Below, in pieces: positions 36,169 through 44,379 of a stretch of DNA of 64,000 nt. The notes beneath the pieces were generated by a model, which saw only the letters and a list, made by a program, of their open reading frames with translations, had not been told where the DNA came from and made no database searches. Made by a program: the position numbers and the translations under genes. The DNA is from Coprobacter secundus (GTDB taxonomy: Bacteria; Bacteroidota; Bacteroidia; Bacteroidales; Coprobacteraceae), in contig JTDA01000006.1 of assembly GCA_000803105.1 (NCBI GenBank), positions 1-64,000 on the forward strand, given 5' to 3'. Numbering within the stretch: the stretch's first letter is position 1; every line of letters starts with the position of its first letter.

Positions 36169-36628
36169 TTATTTACGCTTTCCTGTCATAGCAACGATTC
36201 CAAGTCGGATAATTTCGGTATGGTGAAAAAATTTCTCTGCATATTTACGTCCTATTTCCTTATCATTTGGAGAATATTTAGCAACCAATAATTCTAAAGC
36301 ATGCATACGTTCTTCCAGTAAAAGGGCTATATGAGCAGCACATCTCATCACAATACTTTCATACGTTGTTGTAAACTTATCTAGAACAGCCCGAGTACAT
36401 CCTATTACACAAAAAAACACTTGATTATTTTCCCTGATACAATCCAACATCTGTCCTTTCGGAGTACAATGTATATATATTAATTTTTCTGATTCCAAAC
36501 ATAGTTCAAAGGAATACCATAGCCTTCATTTCCAATACACATCGACAATATACCATATTCTCTGTAGATAACAAACCTAAAGCTTTATCTTCGTCAAGTA
36601 AACGGTACTGACGACGAACAATTCCCAT
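36169..36628 (-). pseudogene. NimA-like pyridoxamine 5'-phosphate oxidase family gene, frameshifted
   Basis: Joining frames gives a standard roughly 155-residue flavin-binding split-barrel protein. An ATG at 36628 starts MGIVRRQYRLLDEDKALGLL. A second frame holds REYGILSMCIGNEGYGIPLN and YVWNQKN, and a third, from about 36498, holds LIYIHCTPKGQMLDCIREN through FFHHTEIIRLGIVAMTGK. Two frame changes are needed, one near 36565 and one in the A-run near 36485. Intact members bind FMN and some reduce nitroimidazoles. The 109-residue piece that remains open lacks the first strands of the barrel, so the protein is probably non-functional. Confidence 0.8.
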
Positions 36629-36653
36629 TATCATATATTCCCATATAGCAACA

Positions 36654-37040
36654 TTATATTCCTAATACATTTCTGAGTATCCACCAGCTTATCAGTAATA
36701 TCAAAAATATATTTACCGTAACCGGATGATAAACAAAATTCCTGATTTTCTCGAACCGGCCTCCACTTTTCAAATAAACAGTTCCTCCCAATAAAATCAA
36801 ATAAGGAATGGATATAAGTAAAAAAAAATTATAATGTATTGCTTCTAAAAAACGAAAATGAAGCAAATGATATACAGCCCGTTGACTTCCACAAGCCGGA
36901 CAATCCAGTCCTGTAAAAGAATGAAATATACATTTAGGCATCCATATTGCTTCCTCAGGATTTACAAAGCAAAGTAAAACAAGTATAGATACACCAACAA
37001 AAGCCAATAATTTACTATATGCCGAAAAATGCACTTGCAA
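36654..37040 (-). CDS. DUF2752 membrane protein
   Basis: The 128-residue protein has three hydrophobic helices and the family signature CIFHSFTGLDCPACGSQRAV (about residues 37-56), with the CPxCGxxR motif typical of DUF2752. Its role is unknown; the conserved cysteines may bind metal or a partner. Its start overlaps the end of the GYF/dispanin gene by 26 bp, so the two are cotranscribed and likely work together at the inner membrane. Confidence 0.82.
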   Translation of the reverse strand: MQVHFSAYSKLLAFVGVSILVLLCFVNPEEAIWMPKCIFHSFTGLDCPACGSQRAVYHLLHFRFLEAIHYNFFLLISIPYLILLGGTVYLKSGGRFEKIRNFVYHPVTVNIFLILLISWWILRNVLGI

Positions 37041-37518
37041 CTCCCATGAAAAAACCGATTGTTATAGAAACAATACCGATTACCAAAGACAGAATACTAA
37101 ACAATTTGGACTTATCTGCAGCTTCTTTGGCGCCAATCTTATCGCCAGCACTCCACAAAGTATCGACCTTGCTCGAATACACAATAGCTACAATCCCCAA
37201 TGGCAGGCAACATAATATTGTCGTAAGAATCGCCCAAATCAAATAATTATCAGGTTTTCCTACAAAATCAGTATGAGCCTGAGGCCTCTCTCTTGAAGCT
37301 TCATTTTCCGGTTTGGCAGAAGATGAAGAGCTTATCGGCGGTGCCGGTGGTTGGACAAAAATCACCGACAATTCCGGAACAGAACCTGCCGGTTGCCAAT
37401 TTTCCATTCCGGCCCTCCATACTAATGTTTTTTCTGTAACTCCATATTTTCTTAAATCATTTCCATTAACTGGTCCCTGCTGTTGTTCCGAGTCATCGAT
37501 ATAAAAATATTCTTCCAT
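37015..37518 (-). CDS. GYF-domain plus CD225/dispanin-like membrane protein
   Basis: The 167-residue protein starts with a GYF_2 domain (EEYFYIDDSEQQQGPVNGND ... TLVWRAGMENWQPAGSVPEL, residues about 2-50). A Pro/Ser-rich linker follows, then a dispanin-type two-helix module (YLIWAILTTILCCLPLGIVA near residue 94, and SILSLVIGIVSITIGFFMGV near residue 141). The combination is common in Bacteroidales, next to DUF2752 or DUF975 genes. GYF_2 domains probably bind proline-rich partners. Biochemical function is unknown. Confidence 0.82.
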   Translation of the reverse strand: MEEYFYIDDSEQQQGPVNGNDLRKYGVTEKTLVWRAGMENWQPAGSVPELSVIFVQPPAPPISSSSSAKPENEASRERPQAHTDFVGKPDNYLIWAILTTILCCLPLGIVAIVYSSKVDTLWSAGDKIGAKEAADKSKLFSILSLVIGIVSITIGFFMGVASAFFGI

Positions 37519-37697
37519 AATATTACTAATAATAAAAGACTCTAATATTAAATATACATGAGTCTTCTCTATTCCATGTTATTAGCAAACATATAAAAAA
37601 GAATGCACTATTCACAGAAAAATAAAAAAATTTTCATTTATGATTGTCTATTTCTCTACAATTTATTATTTCTGATTTCGCCAATATTCCAATACAG

Positions 37698-37737
37698 TGT
37701 TAACAAAAAATTCGATTTTAATCAAACTTTGTTAATA
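37698..37737 (+). promoter_or_regulatory. paired TGTTAA boxes upstream of small-RNA copy 3
   Basis: TGTTAACA begins at 37698 and TGTTAATA at 37730, 32 bp apart; the second starts 32 bp before the promoter TTG at 37762, as in copies 1 and 2. Confidence 0.5.
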
Positions 37738-37761
37738 AAGAGAATGTTTTTATACTCAGAG

Positions 37762-37861
37762 TTGCAAAATAACAATAAACATCTTACATTTGCACTATGT
37801 TTTTTCATGGTATTAGATTTAAGGTTAATGAAGATTGGTTGTCGGGAGACAACCTTTTTTT
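37762..37861 (+). ncRNA. putative small RNA, family copy 3
   Basis: Promoter TTG (37762-37764), 20 nt, TACATTTG (37785-37792). The element starts near 37798 with TGTTTTTTCATGGTATTAGA, continues TTTAAGGTTAATGAAGATT and ends in GGTTGTC (37837-37843), GGGA, GACAACC (37848-37854) and seven T (37855-37861). It is antisense to nothing and lies in the 466-bp gap between two minus-strand genes. The rest of that gap holds the TGTTAA boxes and the DUF975 terminator. Confidence 0.72.
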
Positions 37862-37924
37862 ATATACATACACTTAATCAAAATATTTTCCAATCATCAC
37901 AAATATAGGGCTTAAAAAAACAAA

Positions 37925-37955
37925 TTTCCCGTACAAGTATTCTTTGTACGGGAAA
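37925..37955 (-). terminator. intrinsic terminator of the DUF975 gene
   Basis: TTTCCCGTACAA (37925-37936) and its perfect inverse (37944-37955) form a 12-bp stem with a 7-nt loop. On the minus strand the stem is followed by TTTGTTTTTTT. It lies 29 bp beyond the DUF975 stop. Confidence 0.85.
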
Positions 37956-37984
37956 CAATATTTTTAAATGATTTACAAGCATCC

Positions 37985-38605
37985 TTATTCGGCAACAGGA
38001 ATGATTGTGCCTTTATCAGCTTTCAACCTTTCATAAAAAGCAGCACTTGCTGTATATACATAAGGAATAAACCAAATCAGCCCAATCACTGTAATGGTTG
38101 CTAAAATAGCCCAACCAATAAAACTTAACATCAATATAAACAAGTCGGCCTTATGCCCCTCCATCATACGCATACTCTCATCAATTGCCTGAGAAGGTGT
38201 CAATTCAGGGCGGTCCCTAAGTATATAAAACGTCATCGAATAAGAAAGCCCTTTGATAATACCCGGAACAATAAGAAGTAATGTCCATAGAAATGTATAT
38301 ACATAAACTAATATGTAACATACAAACATTCTTTTAAACTGCTGAAAAGGAAGAATCAAATCTGAAACTTCGGGAATCTTTCTATCACGAAATAAGTCGT
38401 AAAAACTATATAAAAGACCTATCATAACAGGAACAGCAACACCAAAATATAAAATCAAATAAATAAATGAGTAAGACTTCGCAAATGCGGCAATCACACA
38501 AACAATAAATAATGCAACCAAAGAGACAGCAACACTCGGTTTCCAATTTCCCGAAAGAGCTGCCAATGCCTGATTTTTAAAATCAGAAGATTTGTAACTT
38601 TCCAT
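37985..38605 (-). CDS. DUF975-like membrane protein
   Basis: The 206-residue protein starts ESYKSSDFKNQALAALSGNW, then has about five to six hydrophobic helices and LTPSQAIDESMRMMEGHKAD near residue 137, the loop typical of DUF975. It is an inner-membrane protein of unknown function. It belongs to the same small-membrane-protein neighbourhood as the DUF2752 and GYF/dispanin genes but is a separate transcription unit with its own terminator. Confidence 0.8.
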   Translation of the reverse strand: MESYKSSDFKNQALAALSGNWKPSVAVSLVALFIVCVIAAFAKSYSFIYLILYFGVAVPVMIGLLYSFYDLFRDRKIPEVSDLILPFQQFKRMFVCYILVYVYTFLWTLLLIVPGIIKGLSYSMTFYILRDRPELTPSQAIDESMRMMEGHKADLFILMLSFIGWAILATITVIGLIWFIPYVYTASAAFYERLKADKGTIIPVAE

Positions 38606-38787
38606 ACATTTTAGATTTAATTATAAATAATCTTCTAAATTACAACTATTCTATAAGGAGTAAAAATAATATAAGAATAAAATATAAATAAAAATATATT
38701 TATCACTGATAAGCGATTCTCTCTTTTGCAATTCTCTCTCCAACATCTTATACCAGAATAAAAGGCAAAACCTAAAATCCAGTGTCT

Positions 38788-39048
38788 TCACAGTAAGTTT
38801 TTCCGTTTCATATAAGCTGCAACATATGAACAAGTAGGAATTACTCTTAAATATTTTTCTTTACTATATTGTAATGCAGCATCTACTAAAACGGCAGCAA
38901 TTCCTCGTCCTTCTATCGGATGAGGCACAAACGTATGAGTAATATCTATTGTATTCCCCTTTATTCTATATTCCAAATAGGCAATATAACCTTCATATTC
39001 AACCTCGAATCGATGATTTGCAGGCTTATGCATTACTTCATACTCCAT
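38788..39048 (-). CDS. small GNAT-family N-acetyltransferase (YidJ/GTN1 type)
   Basis: The 86-residue protein has the minimal GNAT core: GYIAYLEYRIKGNTIDITHT, then VPHPIEGRGIAAVLVDAALQ (the acetyl-CoA pyrophosphate loop, PxxxGRGIA) and LRVIPTCSYVAAYMKRK with the conserved Cys-Ser/Tyr segment. It fits the short GCN5-related family whose substrates are unknown. It is a single gene with about 180 bp of non-coding DNA downstream and 174 bp upstream to the tmRNA end. Confidence 0.85.
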   Translation of the reverse strand: MEYEVMHKPANHRFEVEYEGYIAYLEYRIKGNTIDITHTFVPHPIEGRGIAAVLVDAALQYSKEKYLRVIPTCSYVAAYMKRKNLL

Positions 39049-39181
39049 AATTTCATTGTTTTAATGTATATAAAGATAACAAATGAAACAACAGATTGAT
39101 TATAAAGAACTATATTTTAAACTTTTTCTAAGGAATAAATATATAAATCAAATACTTAATGAAACATGCTTAAAAAACAAA

Positions 39182-39206
39182 AGCTACTGAAAATATCAGC
39201 AGCTTC
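39182..39206 (-). terminator. intrinsic terminator of tmRNA
   Basis: AAGCTACTGA (39182-39191) pairs with TCAGCAGCTT (39197-39206) with one mismatch. On the minus strand the stem is followed by a T-rich run (TTGTTTTTTAAG). It lies 17 bp past the mature tmRNA 3' end. Confidence 0.75.
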
Positions 39207-39222
39207 CCTAAAAATAATATGT

Positions 39223-39617
39223 GGAGATGGAGGGATTCGAACCCTCGTCCAAACGAGGAACTAATGAGCTTTCTACATGCTTATCTTCGCCTAAATTGTC
39301 GGGAACAGACAAGACCGAAGCCACCAATCCATTCCTTAGTCCCTTAAAGTTTCACCGAAGACCCGGAACAAATCCTCGGCTATTTCCGATTTCCCTGCAC
39401 CACCTGTTCGGTACGCTTCGGAACAACAGCAACCGGGTGATGTCTTGTCTCCCCAACTATTGAGGAGATTAAGTTAATCTACTGTACTTCGATTAAGCAG
39501 CAAGAGCGTAATTATTTTCGCCATTTAAATTTTTGATGTCTGAGATTTAAGAGCAAGCCATCCACGCTCTGCATGCTTACACACCACTTCTACCCGCTGT
39601 CAAAACCGGTCATCCCC
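39223..39617 (-). ncRNA. ssrA: transfer-messenger RNA
   Basis: The 5' end GGGGATGACCGGTTTTGAC (from 39617) and the 3' T-arm/acceptor, GGTTCGAATCCCTCCATCTCC reading into 39224, form the tRNA-like half: GGGGAUG pairs with CAUCUCC. The tag frame runs from 39522 to 39493 and encodes GENNYALAA followed by TAA. The complete CCA is not encoded (ACA follows the acceptor stem). The molecule is about 395 nt. With SmpB it rescues stalled ribosomes. An 80-codon open frame on the opposite strand here is spurious. Confidence 0.95.
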
Positions 39618-39652
39618 ATGGGTGTACTCTTCGTTAAATCCGAAAAGGGAAA

Positions 39653-39660
39653 CAAAGATA
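39653..39660 (-). promoter_or_regulatory. candidate tmRNA promoter -7 box
   Basis: The minus strand has TATCTTTG, a perfect TAnnTTTG, 36 bp before the mature tmRNA 5' end. No TTG sits 20 nt upstream, so this is only a half match. Confidence 0.45.
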
Positions 39661-39698
39661 ATCTTTTTTCGTAAAATACTTGATATTAATATATCTAT

Positions 39699-40823
39699 TT
39701 AACTTTTTAATAGCATAATCATCTTTATTGCTAAATCAAAAAACACAATTTTCCCATTCGCATTTTGCCCAATATCATCATAAGCCCGACTTAACTCCTC
39801 CATAATAGGATAAACATTACGCTCATGAATAAAAGGTGCAAAACGAGATGAAAATTGAGCTTCTTGAGTAGTCATATAATTAATTTCCGGTTGTCTTATA
39901 TTGTATATAAAATTTTCTCGCAACATCCTCTGGGCATATGACAAGAAAATACGCTCTTTCTCTCGTCCTAAATCTGAAATTTCTTCACTCCATAATTTCA
40001 GGTCTTTAATTTTCCTACCATACGCCAACCGCATAAGGCGCACAAACAAATCAAAATTCAGACGCATCTCGTCCGAAACTCGTATCGATTCAAGAGCCCT
40101 CAGATAATTACCACTGGCAATATGCGCAATTGCAGAAGCATCCTCTGGAGACAGCGAATAATTAGTCACCAAAGCTGAGGAAACAACATCCTCACTTAAC
40201 GGTCGCAAATGAACAGGCTGAGTACGAGACAAAATAGTACCCAATATTGCCGAAGCATTATCGCTTACCAATAAAAAAACTGTTTTGTCATACGGCTCTT
40301 CCAGAAGTTTCAGTAATTTATTAGCACAAACAGCATTCATTCTTTCCGGCAGCCAGATAATCATGACCTTATAGTCAGACTCATAAGTTTTCAGACTTAT
40401 TTTACGAATAATCTCTCGACTCTCCTCAGCATATATCATCGCCTGACTATTCGCCGCATCAATATATTCCAGCCACTGGTCCAGATTGAAATACGTATTT
40501 TCTGCAAGAAACAAACGCCAATCTTCAATATAATCATCACTTACCCGTTTTTTCTTCTTTTCATTCTTAACAATCGGGAAAACAAAATGCAAATCGGGAT
40601 GCATCAGATTATTATATTGTTTACATGAAGGACATTGGCCACAAGCATCATTTTCTCCTTTATTAGTACATTGAATATAACGGGCATAAGCCAACGCCAA
40701 CGGAAACTTTCCCACACCTTCAGGCCCACAAAACAATTGGGCATGAGCTATCTGTCCCGTTTTTACTGAATGAATAAGACGCTGTTTTACATCTTCTTGC
40801 CCAATCACATCTCTAAAAAACAT
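39699..40823 (-). CDS. holB: DNA polymerase III subunit delta'
   Basis: The 374-residue clamp-loader protein starts FFRDVIGQEDVKQRLIHSVK. It has a phosphate-binding loop FCGPEGVGKFPLALAYAR (Phe in place of the Thr/Ser after GK), a zinc-binding CGQCPSCKQYNNLMHPDL (about 61-78) and NKLLKLLEEP (about 167-176). The altered Walker A suits a delta' subunit, which does not need to hydrolyse ATP. It follows metF by 17 bp on the same strand, so they probably form one operon. Confidence 0.9.
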   Translation of the reverse strand: MFFRDVIGQEDVKQRLIHSVKTGQIAHAQLFCGPEGVGKFPLALAYARYIQCTNKGENDACGQCPSCKQYNNLMHPDLHFVFPIVKNEKKKKRVSDDYIEDWRLFLAENTYFNLDQWLEYIDAANSQAMIYAEESREIIRKISLKTYESDYKVMIIWLPERMNAVCANKLLKLLEEPYDKTVFLLVSDNASAILGTILSRTQPVHLRPLSEDVVSSALVTNYSLSPEDASAIAHIASGNYLRALESIRVSDEMRLNFDLFVRLMRLAYGRKIKDLKLWSEEISDLGREKERIFLSYAQRMLRENFIYNIRQPEINYMTTQEAQFSSRFAPFIHERNVYPIMEELSRAYDDIGQNANGKIVFFDLAIKMIMLLKS

Positions 40824-40840
40824 ATTCTTGTTCCTCTTTA

Positions 40841-41794
40841 TTAATAGACAGCTTGAGCAACACGCCTTACACTCTCAGTCGCCATCATAGAATAAAAATG
40901 TATACTGGGTACACCTTTGGACTTCAACTCCTTGGCTTGCATGGTACACCATTCTATCCCCACCTGCTTGGCATCATCATCATTTTTGCAGTTCTGCAGC
41001 TCTTTGGCCAACGGTTCTGGCAAATCTACATGGAACACTTTGGGCAAGACAGTCAGTTGATTGGCCAGAACAATGGGCTTTATGCCAGGAATAATAGGGA
41101 CATTAATACCTTCGGCGCGACAACGCTCGACAAAAGCAAAATATTTGTCATTATCGAAAAACATCTGAGTTACCACATAACTGGCTCCAGCTTTTACCTT
41201 TTCTTTCAAATAATTCAAATCAGATTCCGGATTCGGAGCTTCATCATGTTTTTCAGGATACCCCGCAACACCATACGAAAAAGGTGTATCCATCAATGAC
41301 ATCTTACTACCATCCAAAAAATACCCTTCATTAAAACGATTTACCTGTTGCTGCAAATCGATAGCATGAGTATGCCCATCCGGTGTCGGGACAAATTTAT
41401 TATCATGTTTAGCTTTATCTCCTCGTAAAATCAGCAAATCATATATCCCCAAAAAATTCAAATCAATAAGAGCATACTCTGTCTCGCTTTTGGTGAAACC
41501 GCTACATATCAAATGTGGTACTGCAGGAATTTGGTACTTATTTTGTATAGCCGCAGCTACAGCCACGGTTCCGGGCCGAGTGCGTTCCGATATACGCTTA
41601 TACAATCCTCCCTCCATATCTTTATAAACAAACTCACTACGATGAGTCGTTATATTTATGTATTTTGGATCAAATTCACGTAACTTATCTATCGTATTAA
41701 ATACCTTTTCTATACTGTTACCTTTTAAAGGAGGAAGTACCTCAAAAGAAAATGCAGTGGACTGTTTGTCTGAGATTAAGTCTACAATGCTCAT
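40841..41794 (-). CDS. metF: methylenetetrahydrofolate reductase
   Basis: The 317-residue TIM-barrel flavoenzyme has FSFEVLPPLKGNSIEKVF near the N-terminus (the Glu that interacts with folate/FAD), THRSEF, a barrel segment LLILRGDK (about 139-146), VTQMFFDNDKYFAFVERC (about 212) and PIIPGIKPI. It reduces 5,10-methylene-THF to 5-methyl-THF for methionine synthesis. A TACTTTTG box lies at 41815-41822 on the minus strand, about 20 bp before the start. Confidence 0.93.
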   Translation of the reverse strand: MSIVDLISDKQSTAFSFEVLPPLKGNSIEKVFNTIDKLREFDPKYINITTHRSEFVYKDMEGGLYKRISERTRPGTVAVAAAIQNKYQIPAVPHLICSGFTKSETEYALIDLNFLGIYDLLILRGDKAKHDNKFVPTPDGHTHAIDLQQQVNRFNEGYFLDGSKMSLMDTPFSYGVAGYPEKHDEAPNPESDLNYLKEKVKAGASYVVTQMFFDNDKYFAFVERCRAEGINVPIIPGIKPIVLANQLTVLPKVFHVDLPEPLAKELQNCKNDDDAKQVGIEWCTMQAKELKSKGVPSIHFYSMMATESVRRVAQAVY

Positions 41795-42066
41795 CGTTCA
41801 AAATTTTGTTTTTACAAAAGTAACATTTTTGATGAAAATCCTGATAAAAACCTAAAAATTAAACCATCCCCCCCTTATAAAATTTGAGAATGAAAATTTC
41901 ATCTTTAAAGTCAGGACCAATAAATACATATCTGGAACAGATACACTCAATATGATTCGTAAGCCAAAACAACAATGATTCATTTATAAATTTTATTTAA
42001 TGCAAGACAGAAAATAGATGGCTATCGTTAAACAAATACAAAACTCACATTTTTCTTCCCGAAATA

Positions 42067-42166
42067 TTTGGAGTAGACACTGATCGTCTCTATATTTGTA
42101 TCGTGTTTTTCATGGTATTAGATTTAAGGTTAATGAAGATTGGTTGTCGTGAGACAACCTTTTTTT
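42067..42166 (+). ncRNA. putative small RNA, family copy 4
   Basis: Promoter TTTG (42067-42070), 20 nt, TATATTTG (42091-42098). The element starts near 42104 with TGTTTTTCATGGTATTAGA (one T fewer), continues TTTAAGGTTAATGAAGATT and ends in GGTTGTC (42142-42148), loop GTGA (GGGA in the others), GACAACC (42153-42159) and seven T. Only a weak CGTTAAAC at 42026 resembles the TGTTAA box, 10 bp further from the promoter than in the other copies. The rest of the 590-bp gap (41795-42384) contains the metF promoter box, a C7 run and a terminator hairpin. Confidence 0.72.
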
Positions 42167-42282
42167 GTTTATAAACATTCCTCAGCTCTACCGCACAACG
42201 ACAATACACACTTCAAAAGATTCTTTCAGAGCAATAGTTCCCAGCTTCTTCTCACTTAAATAAATATAATTACAAAATGAGA

Positions 42283-42324
42283 ATTGGATAATAATGACCT
42301 AATTTAGCATCATTATTATCCAAT
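42283..42324 (-). terminator. hairpin downstream of the glycoside hydrolase gene
   Basis: ATTGGATAATAATGA (42283-42297) and its perfect inverse (42310-42324) form a 15-bp stem with a 12-nt loop, 60 bp past the stop of the minus-strand hydrolase. The following T-tract is weak, so termination or 3' end stabilisation are both possible. Confidence 0.65.
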
Positions 42325-42384
42325 CCATTCTTAAAAATACAAATAATAATAAAGTATCAAACTAATTTATAACAGAACAACAAC

Positions 42385-44253
42385 TTAATTACTTTTTAAG
42401 ATTTTAAATGTTTTATTACCCACTCTAACAAAATAAATACCTGATGGATACATAGACATATCAATATTATCTTTAGTAGTTTTCAAAATAAATCGACCAG
42501 TTGCATCAAATATCTGTTTTAATCCTTTTTTATTGATTTTCAATATATTATCAATATTCAAAACAGAATCTTCAGATAGAAACGTTTTTTCGTCAGAACT
42601 TAACATCTCATCATTTGTAATTATGTACGACGGATTTTCCATTAAAGGTAATACATACTTTCCTGTAGAAGATGTCATTTTATTTTTCTGACCTAACCAA
42701 TTTACATATATAATTTCTTTACTTTTCAAATCCAATTCTATTGTTTCAGCAACCTCCTTTGAAGGATCTGCAGAATGACTAACATTCCATAACGCAATCA
42801 CTTGGTCTTTGCCCGAACCATAACAAAAGACTTTCGTATCTTCTGTATCAACCAAAGCATTAGAAAAAGGCTTATTCTCTAATAAAGATGAAAGTACAGA
42901 AACTGCACAATATGCTGCTTTGGGAGAAAAATCCTTACGTATGACTCCGAAATTATGTTCTTTTTCTTTAATATTTGTTCCATCATTCTGAAAATCATAT
43001 ACATACACACAACTTGTAGTATTGTATCTTCTTGACATCAGATACAAACGAGTAATATATGCAGCTTGTCTTGCCTCATCTATATAAAGAACTTTTCCAT
43101 CATCCCTGATCAAAGTATCAGCTTGAAACCAACCCATTTCAGTAATCCATGCTGTCAATGGCTTACTTTTTTTAGAATAAGTTTCTATCATTTTTTTATA
43201 GTGTGGCCATAAAGATGATACAGATACATTTTTCAAAAATGGATGACCTTTTGTCTGATATCCATCCTCTGGATTGAATGGCGCAACATAAGTGTGCATA
43301 GCAAAACCATCCATATACTTAACTCCTCCACTCTGAAATATAGGGGTTAGATATGCCCCATCTACCAAATTTGGAGCACCTCCCGAGCAAATTACCGTAC
43401 TATTGGGTTGCAAAGCTTTAATTGTCGTATATGTCTCTTTCAATAATTCATAATAACTGGTACCAGGATCGATTCCCAACGCTTTTGAAGGTTCATTCCA
43501 AATCTCCCACAATGTAACTTTATCACCATAACGTTTCACCAATTCTTCTGCATAACGGGCAAAACGCTTTCTTCCACTTTCATCCAAAGGAAATCCTCGG
43601 TTAGCCACTTTTTCTCCGGGAGCAGGATTACCATATTCCAAACTGATCAATACACGTATATCCCTGTCTGATGCCGCTTGAATATAATTGTCATATTTAG
43701 CGGAAAATTTAAATGTCCCTATAGGTTTTTCCACATCTCCCCAATATACCTCATCTCGAATACTGCTAAAACCTGCCAGTCGTATCAAATCTAAACTATA
43801 TGGCACTAACCCTTTATTTTGTGCAAAATGCGTACATGTCCCAAAATCTGTAGGGCCGGCACTATACCGTTGTGGAACAATAGCGATATTGGAATGAGCA
43901 ACAGCTAATGTTTCCCCCTTCATATTATCCTTCAAAGTCACTGTATAATCATAAAGACCCAGCTCAGGAAAATCCAATGATAATTTCACTTCTCTATGTG
44001 CAGCACCATTACTCTCTAAAATTACAGAATTTCCAATGATTATCGACTTATCAAGACGATGCTTTGCCTCAACATATACACCAAACTCTTTAGCAATAGT
44101 AGCGTCATTAAATTTCATACATAGCTCTTTCTTTCCTGTGCCAGCAAATATAAGAGGATATTGAGGCCCTCCGGAAATAATCAACCGAGCGGCATAAGAG
44201 TTTTGCAATATCAAGGCAAAAATTAAAGTAAATAGAAGAAAACCTTTTTTCAT
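42385..44253 (-). CDS. secreted clan GH-A glycoside hydrolase with T9SS-like C-terminal tail
   Basis: The 622-residue protein has a signal peptide (cleavage near NSYAA, residue 21), a beta-sandwich N-terminal region to about 125, and a TIM barrel. Motif TLWEIWNEPSKAL puts the acid/base at Glu254, and TAWITEMGWFQ puts the nucleophile at Glu372. These features fit GH39/GH5-like clan GH-A enzymes; I cannot fix the family. The last 70 residues (FDATGRFILKTTKDNIDMSM, SGIYFVRVGNKTFKILK) look like a type IX secretion sorting tail. It follows the regulator gene on the same strand and probably belongs to the adjacent PUL, initiating or trimming the glycan. Confidence 0.8.
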   Translation of the reverse strand: MKKGFLLFTLIFALILQNSYAARLIISGGPQYPLIFAGTGKKELCMKFNDATIAKEFGVYVEAKHRLDKSIIIGNSVILESNGAAHREVKLSLDFPELGLYDYTVTLKDNMKGETLAVAHSNIAIVPQRYSAGPTDFGTCTHFAQNKGLVPYSLDLIRLAGFSSIRDEVYWGDVEKPIGTFKFSAKYDNYIQAASDRDIRVLISLEYGNPAPGEKVANRGFPLDESGRKRFARYAEELVKRYGDKVTLWEIWNEPSKALGIDPGTSYYELLKETYTTIKALQPNSTVICSGGAPNLVDGAYLTPIFQSGGVKYMDGFAMHTYVAPFNPEDGYQTKGHPFLKNVSVSSLWPHYKKMIETYSKKSKPLTAWITEMGWFQADTLIRDDGKVLYIDEARQAAYITRLYLMSRRYNTTSCVYVYDFQNDGTNIKEKEHNFGVIRKDFSPKAAYCAVSVLSSLLENKPFSNALVDTEDTKVFCYGSGKDQVIALWNVSHSADPSKEVAETIELDLKSKEIIYVNWLGQKNKMTSSTGKYVLPLMENPSYIITNDEMLSSDEKTFLSEDSVLNIDNILKINKKGLKQIFDATGRFILKTTKDNIDMSMYPSGIYFVRVGNKTFKILKSN

Positions 44254-44379
44254 GTGATTACTGAATTTTATTTTCGTGAAACAATTTTTTCTACAAAAAA
44301 AGGCCTTACCTATTAATTTAATCGGAAATAAGCGCTTAACTACAAATTAATTTTTAGTTCAAGCTCTTTTATTTTCATC

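Noticed and set aside
35771..37861. Short peptides such as MFFHGIRFKVNEDWLSGDN encoded by the repeated element
   Set aside because: The frame is stopped in copy 2 and shifted in copy 4, while promoter, core and terminator are kept, so RNA is the better reading.
39221..39463. 80-codon + frame
   Set aside because: It lies wholly within the tmRNA on the opposite strand.
41868..41874. C7 homopolymer upstream of metF
   Set aside because: It is outside coding sequence and upstream of the metF promoter box; no frame depends on it, so phase variation is not supported.
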